Both the position numbers and the translations under genes were made by a program. DNA of 64,000 bases, from positions 1,488,001 through 1,552,000 of the forward strand of contig NC_134401.1 in assembly GCF_050003625.1 (NCBI RefSeq). The letters run 5' to 3'. The DNA is from Haematobia irritans (lineage: Eukaryota > Arthropoda > Insecta > Diptera > Muscidae). The notes under the pieces are model-generated. The model was given only the letters and a program-made list of their open reading frames with translations. It had not been told where the DNA came from and did not search any database. Shown here one piece after another: positions 45,898 to 57,596 of the stretch; the first letter of the stretch is position 1; each line of letters opens with the position of its first letter.

Positions 45898-46960
45898 AAT
45901 GGTGATTGGGGTATAATATGTTTGCCATTCCGATTGTAACATATCGAAGTACCGATTTTCGCCTATATAGAGTATATATTTTTGATCAGGAAGAAATTGT
46001 AAGACGATATAAGCATGTCCGTCTGCCTGTGGTAATCACGCTACAGCCTTCAATAATAGCGCTATCGTCCTGAAATTTTGGCACTGATTCGTCTTTTGTC
46101 TGCACGCAGGCTAAGTTCGAAGATGGGATATATCGGTCCAGGTTTTTATATTGCTCCCATATAAACCCCCGATTTGTGGTCTTAGGCTTATATAAACCGA
46201 AGCAAATAGGGTAGCCTGAAATTAGAAATCTAGAGATATTTTAAGACCATAGAGAGGTGTGCTGAAAATGGTGAGTATTGGTACAGCCCCCATATAGACC
46301 GATCTCCCGATTTTACTTTTTGGGCTTATAGAAACCGATGTTTTTATCCAATTTGGAAATCTGTAGGTTGGAGTCTAGATTCTGTACGTTTTTTCAGAAC
46401 AACAATTATGTGTGCAATTATGATTTATTGGTCGTTAGATACCTATTAGAAGTAAGAATTTGAGTAATGTTTGCACTCAGCAGTGGCGATTTTAAATTGA
46501 AAATGTGTGTATTTTGGCCATATTTGCCTAAAACGTAAAAACATATAGTATATGGGGGCTTTGTCTCAATCTTAACCAATTTTGACCAACTTTGACACAC
46601 TTTGCTAAAATGCTAATTGTACTCTCTGCGCACAATTTCAAAACATTCGGAGTGAAACTTTGGTCTCCATGGTCATATGAATCAAAATCGGGCGAAAGAT
46701 ATATATGGGAGCTATATATAAATCTGAACCGATGTCAACCAAATTTGGCATGCATAATAGGAATATTAGTTCTACTCCCTGTACAAAACTTCATATAAAT
46801 TGGAGTACAACGTTGGCCTCTGGCTTCTGGGGCCGTATAAGTGGATATCGGGCGAATGATATATGGGAGCTATATCTAAATTTTAACCGATTTTAACCAA
46901 ATTTGACCTCATTACCACACTATCAATAGATCTAGTTTTAGTGTCAGTAAGTTTTCAATA
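45898..46960. repeat. Dispersed calyptrate-type repeat, with internal subrepeats
   Basis: Continues the repeat broken by the 44480 element. It contains GGGGTATAATATGTTTG, ATGTCCGTCTGCC, CTCCCATATAAACCC and several copies of ATATGGGAGCTATAT followed by AAATCTGAACCGAT-like text, about 130-150 bp apart. This is the kind of repeat I associate with house-fly and stable-fly genomes. Related pieces occur at 50820-51295 and near 61440-61620. The open frames in it are not genes. Confidence 0.75.
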
Positions 46961-49331
46961 TGAGTTAAATGATACGAATAATACTTTCCGGCAATTGGTC
47001 AACTTCACATTAGTATGTCATTGGTATAGATATTTTTGACCGTTCGCACTAATGTATTTAAATAGGCTTAATATAGTCCACATGGACAAATACAAATTAA
47101 TTAAATTAAAATTGGTAGCTCCATGTAAGATTTAACAGGTATCCGATTTCCGTCTGGCAATCAGTTAGTATAATTGGGTTAAAATAAGACAGAGACTGTA
47201 GCCCTATTATGTTATATCCACTAGAAGTTTCCAGTGGTAACACATCGAAATATCGAATTTGGGTTCAATAAATATTCTTAATAAAGCTGAAATCTTAAGA
47301 TCTAGCCGTATCCGTCTATATCTGTCTGTCCTATGCCATATCTACCATCAAGTTAAATTCATTTTTGATTTATGTCGAGGCCTAGGTCAACATGAAATCG
47401 GAACAACCCAATTTATTTTATTTAAGAACTACCGAAACCAATTTACCGGTTTTAATTTACCCGGAATTTGACTAAATTCTTTAAAGTCTTTATGTTTTGA
47501 CCCAACAAATTTTTATTAAATTAAAATGTATCTAAATATTTGCTCAATATACAAATGTTCTAATAACTCCATAGATTTTTTTCTTTGCATTGAAATGTAT
47601 AAAAATTGAAAAGAAGGAGTAAATATTAATTCAACATTCAAACATGAACTCAACAATTTTTTACGATATTTGAAGCTACGAATATTCCCTTAACCAAATT
47701 TTCACCATTACTCCTATTGACAAGAAGTGTCCCAAACTTTTCTCCTTATATTTTCCCCCACGGATGGTAGTGGTGGATTTTTAAATTAAGCTTGTCTCTC
47801 CATACATTATGTCCCAACATGATTTTCCTTTCATAACGGCTGCTAGAACTTTTCTCTCTCATGCTTAAAAAGGACTTTCGCACAAAAAAGCTTAACCGTT
47901 TTAAGCACCTGTGACAATGTTATTTAAGTGATGTTTTACGGTCTAGTTTGTTTAGTTTTCAACTGACTCGCGAACGTGAACGTTGGAACCGTATTTGTAT
48001 CATTACTGAAGTCGCATGCATGTGGATTACGGGCTAAAGTTATTGTAATTTGTTTTTGTAAACATTTCGCATTGCATCCAAACAAAACATTTGCTTGGTG
48101 CTTGCGAAAAGAGCTTTCACAGCTGTTTGTGTTGCTTCGTTTTGATTTGATTTCAATTCCGAATGCCATAATTTTTTATCACAGAATCAGTTCGTTGTTT
48201 GTGATGGTACGTTTCAGTTATCTAAGGTCAGTCATCGGTTAGATACCAATCGGTACGTGGTCGTCCGTCGATTATATTCAAAGAAAATTCGCTCGTCATA
48301 ATTTGAGTCCAAAGTAATTGAAATATACTGTGAAAGCATGAAATGTTCTTAAATATAATTTTATAAAAAAAAAGTTAAAAAATTAATGTGTAAATTTTAA
48401 ATTTTGATTAAATTTAAAATTGTTGAGAAAAAAATATAAGTGAGTTCTGCGAATAAGACCAACAACAAACCTGATGTGTGTCCTTGTGCAATTTATACTG
48501 CTGAATAGTTCCAAATGAAAACACAGCACTTAAATGTTTAATCGTATATATTAATTCTCTGGCGAAATGAAGGACTATAATATGACCCTAGTTTTAGTGG
48601 TTTAACGAAAGAAATATTTAAAGTGTTTGTATTGATTTATTTAAAAAAGAGCTCATATATAATTATGCGAAGAAAAATACTATAGAAAAAAGCCTTCGTA
48701 AAAATTATTACCCCATTTGTTGGCGTTGGATGTTATAGGTTTTGCAGGATACTCTATTTTGTTTTAGTTTAATTTTATTTGAACAAGTGGGTAATTGATT
48801 CAGGCCAATGAATGTTGCCAGATTTAATTATATATCGCTTTACATTTAACTCAATTAAAATAGAAATTGACTTAATGAGCCATCAAAGATTTGTGTAGGC
48901 TAGCGTTGCATTTTATCTGTTGAGGCCTTTTCTTTCAATTGCTTGCTTCAATCTCATAAATTTGTTTACGACAATGCATGTAATCAATCTTTCGTTCAGG
49001 CTGGAACAGCTGGAGACGTCAATCCTGGTTTTCCGATCATTTGTTGACACATTGTTGTCGTATTTGATACAATTTTTGTACCCAGTGTCCTATGGCTTTA
49101 GGATTTTTTTTTTTTTTAATTATTTAAACTCATTTGATTTTGAATCTGTAGTTATTTGACAATGCTACATCTTTCACATTGAAATTTCTGGCACGGCGGC
49201 AAGTGAGACATTGGCGTGTTATATGAATCAGTTCATAACATCGTCTGGGTAAACAAATTTCATTGGTGTCTTCACCAACAAAATTTATCCTCAGAAATCA
49301 ATTTATACTAATCCTTCGGGTTTTATTAATA
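46961..49331. other. Non-coding region; possible promoter of the 51.5-kb exon gene
   Basis: No convincing coding sequence. Around 47938-48300 the composition changes (CGCGAACGTGAACGTTGG, then AAGGTCAGTCATCGG with an Inr-like TCAGTC near 48229). It reads like a fly promoter and 5' UTR, followed by AT-rich DNA. This is an impression only, with no DPE or TATA confirmed. Confidence 0.25.
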
Positions 49332-49987
49332 CAGTGCACTGGCGGTAACGTGAACACCGCCTAACGTGAACTCCCCATAACGTGAACACGCTTTTCCTTA
49401 CACTAACTACTCCGTAACGCTGAAAAACATGAAAGTTGGCCTTAAAGGCAATGCCAAATACAATTTCAAATACACTTACGGAATTTTTTAGTGATCTAGT
49501 TTTGCTTTTTTCGTGAATTTTATTTATTAAGGTGGGTACTATGTTCGGTTTTTCCACCAAAACACTAAATTAAAAGTACAAAAATATATATGAAGACGAT
49601 TATATTTTTATCAAGTCTTGTCAAATTATGGATGGAAAAGATCCAAGGCATAGATTTCGAAAAATTTTATATTTCTAAAATAATTAATTCAAAAAAGTAA
49701 CCGTGAAAACAAGCTGGTTTTCAGCTTGAATTCTGAATATAGTACTTGCCTTTAATTTAAATTGCTTTATAATTCCATACCCCCTGATATTTTTCCGATC
49801 TTTTTTTTTAATTTTTTCATGAAATTAAATTAAGTTTTTAATATTAATAATAACAAAATTAAAAGACGTATCACGCTAGAACGTGTAAAACTTCCGAATA
49901 TGGCTAGGTTTTGTTCTGAAATTCGCTGAAGTTCTCTAACGTGAACTCTCTTGGTTTTAATTAGTTCACGTTACCGCTAGTGCACTG
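49332..49987. mobile_element. pogo/Tc1-like TA element with AACGTGAAC subterminal repeats, hosting a MITE
   Basis: The TIRs read CAGTGCACTGGCGGTAACGT and (inverted) CAGTGCACTAGCGGTAACGT and are bounded by TA at 49330-49331 and 49988-49989. The motif AACGTGAAC recurs three times at the left end and twice at the right end, like transposase-binding sites. The 222-bp MITE at 49530 is inserted inside, so without it the element is about 434 bp. No transposase. Confidence 0.85.
49530..49751. mobile_element. 222-bp MITE, AGGTGGGTACTA family, inside a pogo-like element
   Basis: The left end is AGGTGGGTACTATGTTCGG. The right end is AGTACTTGCCT (decayed). It is flanked by TTA at 49527-49529 and 49752-49754. 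Its interior is inverted relative to the copy at 50134. Confidence 0.85.
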
Positions 49988-50133
49988 TATAACATAATTT
50001 TGATTAAGTCTAAATTTTTTCAGTGTATATGAGCATCACTCGATTTTGCGGGTTATTCAGTGCAAATGATATAGGACCAAGTTTTTTGTGATAAGTTATG
50101 TATATGTCGGACCTTTGTATTAGCCGACGGTAA

Positions 50134-50354
50134 AAGCTCAGTACTATGTTCAGTTTTCAAGCTGGAAACCAGCTTGTTTTCACGGCTACATTTCAAAATA
50201 ATTAAACTATAAATATAAAATGGTTCACAATCAATTCCTTAGATCTTTCCTTTCATTATTTCACAAGACTTTATAAAAATATAATCGTCTTCATATAGAT
50301 TTTTTTACTTTTAATTTAGTGTTTTGGTGAAAAATACGAACATAGTACTCACCT
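50134..50354. mobile_element. 221-bp MITE, AGGTGGGTACTA family, inverted relative to 49530 copy
   Basis: The left end AAGCTCAGTACTATGTTCAG is decayed and the right end is CATAGTACTCACCT. It is flanked by TAA at 50131-50133 and 50355-50357. With the 49530 copy it forms an inverted pair about 380 bp apart. Confidence 0.82.
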
Positions 50355-50357
50355 TAA

Positions 50358-51564
50358 GGGATTTTATTTTCTGAACCTTTACTTTGGTCATATTGTCGAC
50401 GGAGTGCTGTAGTCTGATTTTCAAATGACTCAATCGTTGATTGGAAGCATGAAATTCTTTTATGTTGTTAAAGTTTACTTTTTAAAGGAAAATAAAATTA
50501 ATGACAACCATTGACACATTTCCTTCGACCATTTATTATAGTTGTTGTTGTAATGGCTTAGAGAAGCTGATGTGATAATCACGAAGAGAATTTTCTAGTC
50601 GCGCGCCGGCTGTATTAAAGAGTCGATTATCGTGGGTGTCCGTTTTTTACATTTTTGAATATATTATCCGAATATAGATTAAGAGCTCTTTTGTTAATGT
50701 GTGAATGGATGTTGGTTGAGTTTGGCATCTATTCTCCACTAGAGGCGCTTCTTGTTAGTTCTATTTATAGCTTCTTTGTTGGAGTTTCTGAAGCGTTGTA
50801 TCTCCCTCTTTTTATATCATGACCACACTGTGGAACAGGGTATTATAAATTACAGCATATGTTTGCAACACCCAGAAGGAGACGATCTTGGCACATGGCG
50901 TCTTTGGCAATAATGCTCAGGGCCGGCCTCTAGATTCGATATGGCTATGTCCGTCTGTCTGTGAACACAAAGTCTAAGCAGCAGTTTTATTTCTGTCGCC
51001 CTTAAACATGGCACAAGTATGTGTTTTGAATGTAACTCTATTGATTTTGGTAAAATTCTGTGTAGATGTAGATATAGCTTCCATATATATCTTTCGCCCG
51101 ATATGCATTTATGTGGCCCCAGAAGGCAGAGTTTTACCTTGATTTTCTTTAAATTTTGCACAAACTTATTCTCAATCGGTTCAGATTTATAGGTCCCACA
51201 TATTAATTAACATCCTAACTCTACATGGCAAATTTGTTTGAAATGGGTTAAGATAAGCAGGATATAATATAGTTGGCCCTACCCGACTTTAAAATTCCCT
51301 TACATGATTTTAATTCAGAAATATTGCCAAATTTAAAATATCCATATATTGTATACTATTCTACTATGATTTTTCAGCAAAGAATAGAAAGAAATTCTTA
51401 AAGTGTACTCTTAACGTTTAAAACTATAAATAAATTATAAAATAAGTATTAAATGCATATGGTTATAACATTAATTAATCAATTCTCAAAAAGCATCGGC
51501 TTTGGAAATTAAGAGGGATATTGTGTCACAGATTTATAAAAATACAACTCGGAAAACTACAACA
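50358..51564. other. Non-coding, includes dispersed repeat 50820-51295
   Basis: From about 50820 the sequence is another copy of the calyptrate-type repeat (ACACCCAGAAGGAGACGATC, GATATGGCTATGTCCGTCTG, and ending GTTGGCCCTACCCGACTTT). The rest is AT-rich, with no gene until the exon at 51565. Confidence 0.6.
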
Positions 51565-52162
51565 ATGTTGCATAAACGTTCAATAAAAAAGATGAATAGA
51601 AATTCGCATTTGTCGTCTTCACATTCGTTGTCATTATGGCCAAATATTAATTTTAAACAATCCACTGACACAACAATTGATGATACAACAACAAAAACAA
51701 CAACAACAAATCGCAATAAACTATGTAAATATGACGAAACAATAGTATCGATAACAACAAAAACAAAATTAAGAAAATCATCTTTATTGTCTTCGTTGTC
51801 GAAGGATCTGAGATCTCACAGTAGAAAAGTCCAATACAATGCAAACAACAACAACAAAACAACAGCACAAATCCACAACAGAAAACAATTTTGTAGCAAA
51901 CAAAGACAACAACAAACAACAACACTTAAATTCTGCGGCAACATCACTACCAACAGCAGCAGCAGCAAGCATAGCAGTGAAGAGGAAAACTCTCGAATCA
52001 ACAGAAAAGGACACTTATTCAGCAGTTGTTGGTGGTCAACGTTGCCATCATTGAGGTCCACTTGGATTCTTTGCCTTTGGTTATGGATTGCAATTTCATC
52101 ACTGGTATTTGTACAGTGCATACCATCACCATCTTCATCGATACAACAGCCACAGAAAAGAG
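51565..52162 (+). CDS. First coding exon of an unidentified secreted or membrane protein
   Basis: From the ATG at 51565 the frame stays open for 199 codons and ends exactly at AG|GTAAGT (52163), leaving one base of overhang. The first 150 residues are basic and low-complexity (Thr, Asn, Gln, Ser), built on CAA/ACA triplet runs. Then comes a hydrophobic stretch of about 20 residues (WILCLWLWIAISSLVFVQCI), followed by PSPSSSIQQPQKR. This looks like a signal peptide or signal anchor with a very long basic N-region, common among large fly developmental genes. The next exon was not found in the remaining 12 kb, so the intron is long. No family can be named. The Asn/Gln-rich composition alone is not evidence of function; the splice donor and the hydrophobic segment are. 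Confidence 0.55.
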
Positions 52163-54884
52163 GTAAGTTTTATTTTGTTGTTGTTTTGTTTTGTACACGC
52201 CTATATGTACCATTTCATCAACTACTGCTACAATGTATTTGTGTGTGTGTGTGAATGTATAATGCTATTGGAACAAGTAGTGTAAATTAAAAACAACCAC
52301 TGTATTGCCTGCTTTTGGGAAATGTTCTACGTTTTGTTGAGTATAGCATACTTCTAGGATGGTTCCATTTAGCAGTCGTTGTATAGTAAAACTATACTGG
52401 TAGAGTTTAAGTTTAAGGTGTCAATTTGACAACGATAAAATGACACCATGCGTTGCCAAAAAACAACCAGTGTTGATGATCTGAAAACGTAATGGTTACG
52501 TATGCCTGCAGCATACGCGCTAACAGTCGCCTTAGCGCATTGCAGTACCAACGGAGTTGCCATAAGATCGTCTAACGAATATTTTAAGACTTCATGGCCA
52601 AAGAAAAACGAAAGCCGTTTATGAAATCGTGAACGTGAACGTTTTAATTTTTCGTGAACGTTTCCTTTTCATTTTGTTATCGTCCGTTCACGATTTTGAA
52701 ACGTAATTTTTTCTATTTGTATATTAACATATATGATAACGACTATAGAACACTCTCCACAAAACGAAAAGAATGAGTGGCATTCGGAGCATTTGGGTGG
52801 TATTAGAGAGAAGTTTTTTTTGACAAACTTTAAGAGAAGTTTTTTTAGTAAGCGTATTATTGTTTTGTACCGAACGTTCTTAAAAATAAAACATTATTAA
52901 CCCTTTCACTACAGAAAGAAACCTAATGTTAAAAACTTTAATTTTCTTCTATTTCTACGTGCACTAACAGCATGTAGAACAAAAATTGTAATTTTGAGAA
53001 CCTACCTCAATTACTTCAAGAGCTATATGAGTTTGTTCTGAAAACTTGATTTTTGAATTGTGACCAAATGGCCTTACGAAAATAAGCGCTATTTGGCCTA
53101 TAATATCTTTCGAGGTGTGAGAAAAAATACCAAAAAGAATCCGAAAAAATATCAGCTATAGTATTTTGTATGAATGCCCATTTACTAGAGACTTGCAGTA
53201 GAAAAATGGTCTTAAAATTTCGTATTTTTCGTTTATTGTTAATGAAATTTATAAAAATGCATTTCAGTGCTCACCAATATGGAAAATATTTATAGCGTAG
53301 TTAGATTAAGGTCTCTACTTTGAAATAACATCGAGAAATAAATCGAAAGTAAATGGGGAATTAGAGTTTGGTGTCGTTTTCGAATGTCCTCCTATGTGGA
53401 TTGACTACCGATCAAAGGGTTAAGAGGATGCAATAATTGCAAACGTACTCAAACTTGGTATAGTAGAATAAACTCCATAAATCTATTTTGCATTTTTCTA
53501 TTTGAAAGATGAAAACGATCAGAAAGGCAAATATCCTTTTATTAAATTAATGAATTTCTATAAACTTTATATTATATATATTTTTTATATTATAGCTAAC
53601 CATCCCTTATTAAAAGACTTTTATCTTAACAAAGTTTTACTTATTATAGCACCTATTAATACAGCATGTACAAACATTTTTTCCTTATTACCATGGTCAT
53701 CTTTAATATTCTTGGAATTTCACAAAGTATATCTATCTTGTTGAGATAGTTCCACTAAGAATCTAATGCCTATCCTTTTCTAATGGTTAACTAAAAAAGG
53801 TAAAGCATACTTATAGGCCGCAAAGTAATTAAAATACACTCTGGGCATGCGATATTCGAACAAAGTTTATGAAATTTCTTCGGGAAAGTGAGATTTGCTT
53901 TCAGGGCATTGTATGTAAATTAAAAAAGAGTTTCCACTTTCTCCCGATCCTTTTGTAAACCAAAGAAGATGAACAGAAACTTTGGCGAACGAGTTAATGA
54001 AAACATGGTTAATTAATTGCTGTATAATAGTACTTTTCTCAATCCCTTTTTTGTTGGTTATGTTTTGTTTCATCTTACATTCTTTGCTTTGCATTCACTA
54101 TTGAAAAGGTATCAAACATAGTTATAACCCTCCAACAGACACGCAGCCATATCCATTTACAAAGAAAATGAAGAAATGAATGCAAAATATCATGTAAATA
54201 GGTTCCTTTTTTCTTATCAGCATTCAGATCGGTGTGCGTGTTTTCATTAAATACCTCAAGAAACAACGAAGGATACTACTCGCAGTAGGGATGGAAGAGG
54301 CAGAGGCGAGCATCAGTCGTGGAGATAGATAGTAGTAGAAAAGTGCCAGTGGTAGTAAAAGTTACAGTTTTGAAAAGAAAACTTATTTAATTGGCACAAA
54401 GAAATAAGAACAATATCAAACTATGTGGCACAAAATGAAAATGAAAAGACCACAAGAAAATCATCTTTCCGAACAGTAAGTAGAAAAGAATATATAAGCA
54501 GGTTTATATAAGTTTTGCTATACTCTCCAAGAATGGAGAAATTAATTGTAATTTGATGAGTTGCTAAATGTTGTAACAAAACATAACAAAAAGTCTATGA
54601 AACTCCATTTTCATATATATCATTGGATGTGATGGTGTTTGGATAGAGAAAGCTCTGCTGGATTCTCAAAAATATTGGTATTTTTTTTTTTTTTATTTTA
54701 TAGATAGGGAAAGCTCTTCAAGATTCTAATAATTCTCGGACACTATTGTATGCTATTTATTGTGGAATTATCGATTTAGCAAAAATTTTCATTTCAATTT
54801 CAAATACAATTTGTTTTTTTCTGTTTTTGTTTTAATTTTTTTGTATAAAATTTCTGTTTCTTCACGGATGAAAAAGACTGTTTT

Positions 54885-55110
54885 TCATATGTTTGGCTAT
54901 AAACATTATATGTTTGGAACACAAATTTTTAAACACAATATTTTTGAGTGCAAGCCTATAATGTTCATAAACTAGCATAACATGTTTGGGACATATATGT
55001 TAATATGTTAGAACATATTATGTTTGGGACATAAAATGTTTGTAAATATAATATGCTTGGATGCAAACATATATTAATTTAGAAATAGCCTATAAACATA
55101 TATGTGTTTA
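54885..55110. repeat. Degenerate minisatellite, ACATATTATGTTTGG core (left block)
   Basis: Irregular units of roughly 20-40 bp with cores such as ACATTATATGTTTGGAACAC and TTATGTTTGGGACATAAAAT. The core is partly palindromic (ACATAATATGT). The same unit resumes at about 55515 after a SINE. Confidence 0.7.
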
Positions 55111-55129
55111 GTAGCTTGGAGCGCTATTT

Positions 55130-55515
55130 AACAGGGAGCGATATTGAATTAAGTTGGTGGTTGTTGCTTGTTATTACAAAATTAACATTTTATTTTTCCT
55201 TGGGCAATTGATCAGCTACTTCTTTGATCCTTACAAACTGTGTGGTCCGCTGTTCGAATCCCCGTCCGACAAAAGGTAAAATTAAAATAAAAAAAATCAT
55301 ACAATTGAATAATTTCTTCTACAATGTTTGTATTACAGAAAAAGGTGCTAAGAACTAAAAAATCTCGTGGAAGTGAGAAAGATGTGGGGGAATATACAAT
55401 TGGGCAGAAACAAAATTTTGAGCATTCAGGTCGAAAACCTATGTTGTTAGCACCTATATTACCTGTTTATTTTCATAATTCGTTATGATTGTAAATATAT
55501 AAATAAATAAATAAA
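55130..55515 (+). mobile_element. tRNA-derived SINE splitting the minisatellite
   Basis: Contains a B-box (CTGTTCGAATCCCCGTCCG, about 55250) preceded by tRNA-like text (GGGCAATTGATCAGCTAC), then a non-tRNA body, and ends in (AAAT)n near 55500. The minisatellite continues on both sides. Exact ends and target duplication are not resolved. Confidence 0.55.
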
Positions 55516-55815
55516 ATTTTGAGCACAATATTGTTTGGGAGAATTTTTTTAAGCATATAATATTTTTGGGTGTAAAATGCTTCCAAACATATTATATGTT
55601 CACATAATAACATATTGTTTTTTGGAAGACAACATTATTGAATTTGGATGCAAAAATACAAAATGTTTGGAACTTAGACTACCCAAACATATATTGTTTA
55701 GACCAATATGCTTTCAAACATATTATATATTGGAAGAGATCAAACATATAAATGTTTGGGCAATACCCAAAAATGTATATGCTTGAAGCAAAATATGTTT
55801 GGGAGTATATGTTAC
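55515..55815. repeat. Degenerate minisatellite, ACATATTATGTTTGG core (right block)
   Basis: Continuation of the 54885 block, with units such as AAACATATTATATGTTC and ATATGCTTGAAGC. Related short open frames are artefacts of the repeat. Confidence 0.7.
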
Positions 55816-57013
55816 AGAAGCGATTTTTTGTGAGGGTGTAGGGCTTGTGTTTTGTACCTGACTGAAATCTCATATGTGTATATAACCATCGTTACCTGAA
55901 GAAATTAAATCCCAGTTGTAATACGATTTTTCAGTATGACATTTTTTTATCTGCTTCCAATAATGTTGGTGACGTTTCTGTGTGGGTTTTGGATCCAGTC
56001 TAACCATACCCGAAGTGTACCCATAACATCAGACAAACACTGTGGCTAACCCAACCTAACCTATACACATATTACTTAAATTACATGAAATTGAATGGCA
56101 TTTATTTTCTTGGCATTTATTTAGTATTTGGACCCTTCTCAAATTATGTTCTCCCCGAAGAAAAATTTTGAAAAATATATAGAAATTTTATTCTTTTCTT
56201 TTCTAATGGCATATTCTTCTTTTATACACCAAAAAAGAATAAAAATCCAGAACAAATTACACAAACTTTTCGGCCACAATAAGAATATTAGCATAAATAG
56301 CATCCATACCCTTTGCAATGATTTCTTTAGAGCCAAGAAAAGTTTTAGCTGTTTTTTTTTCTTGTAGAACAACATCAGTTAAACATTGACCAAAGAGAAA
56401 AATTACAAGAAGAAAATAATTTTGAAACTTTTTTATATGATGGCATAATTAAAAAGTTAAGTGTTCATTTTCTAATTGTTTGACTGACCGAAGAGCAGAA
56501 AAAAAGGAATCTGACATGGAAATATAAGGCCATTAAAAATAGTTTTGAAAGGAATACTTTTCATAACAAAAATAAAACTCTGTACAATGAAAACATCAGT
56601 ATTTGAGAAATATAACGTCTATGTATGAGATGGCTGTGTGCTCTGCAAAATAGGGTTCTAAAAATAACTTGGGTAGGGTAGCAATGGGTTGAATTTTAAA
56701 AGTATTGGTTGTATTCCATGCCATATTCCATGCGGGTTTCATCGAAATGGGGACTGAGTCTTAGGGCGTTTTCGTTTCGCAAAAAATATGTTGCCCTGGT
56801 GTTACACTACTTTTTCCCTCATTGTATTTTCGCTCAAATAATAGTGTCATTCCAAAGTTATTGTTAATTCATAATGTTGTGGGGGATACAGGATCCAAAA
56901 TCTATGACAGTGTCCTTTATATTTGGCAATCAATTTCGAGAATGTTGCTCCTTTTTACCCAATCGAAATCGCCATTAATATCTCACGCAGTTAGGTTTCT
57001 TCTGACATACGAC

Positions 57014-57596
57014 TAGAGGTGTGCACGTGACACGAAATTGTCGTGACTCACGAAAATTTTCGTGATTCGTGCGTGAGTCGTGAGTCACGCTCATGACAAC
57101 AGCGTGAGTGTGCGTGAGCGTGATTAACAAAACAAAATGTCGTGCGTGAGCGTGAGTCACGAAAATAATATCTTCGTGAGTGTGCGTGAGTAACGAATTA
57201 CACTCACGACAATATTCCTGCTTACCAACATAAAACGCTTAAGAGTTAAATTCAATTACAATTCTAGTGACACCTGAGATGTTAAGAGTTTAATAACACT
57301 CTCGATTTTAATAATGCTCATGTTTTCAGACACTTCGGTAAGGTAAATTAATTATAAAATTATTCGTGAGTCACGATATTTTTCCTGATTCACGGTATTT
57401 TTCGTGAGTCACGGTATTTTTTGTGAGTCACGACGTTTTCGTGCGTGAGTGTGCGTGAATATAAATTTTCTTTTCGTGAGTGTGCGTGAGCGTGAGTCCT
57501 ACCAAAAAATATCGTGCGTGAGTGTGCGTGAGTATGATTTTTCTGTCGTGAGTGTGCGTGAGCGTGAGTAAACTATTACTCACGTGCACACCTCTA
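57014..57596. mobile_element. 583-bp hAT-type MITE with CGTGAGTGTGCGTGAG array
   Basis: The TIRs TAGAGGTGTGCACGTGA are perfect inverted repeats and are flanked by a perfect 8-bp duplication CATACGAC at 57006-57013 and 57597-57604. The inside is dominated by CGTGAGTCACGA and CGTGAGTGTGCGTGAG motifs on both arms, separated by a short AT-rich centre. No coding capacity. Confidence 0.92.

Larger units (their letters stand above)
52163..57005. other. Probable long intron, repeat-rich
   Basis: No coding exon supported. It contains a CGTGAACG-rich stretch (about 52620-52700), AT-rich DNA, the minisatellite blocks at 54885 and 55515, and a SINE between them. Short frames here lack family features. 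Confidence 0.5.

Noticed and set aside
46592..47471. Short plus-strand frames (60-70 codons)
   Set aside because: They fall in the calyptrate-type dispersed repeat, and the same text recurs elsewhere without an open frame.
51653..52121. Several Val/Leu/Cys-rich frames on the minus strand
   Set aside because: They are the antisense of CAA/ACA triplet runs in the 51565-52162 exon (TTG/TGT codons); they only look membrane-like.
57014..57596. CRISPR-like or satellite array
   Set aside because: The regular CGTGAG motifs lie inside a single TIR element with target duplication; spacing is irregular, and the genome is eukaryotic.
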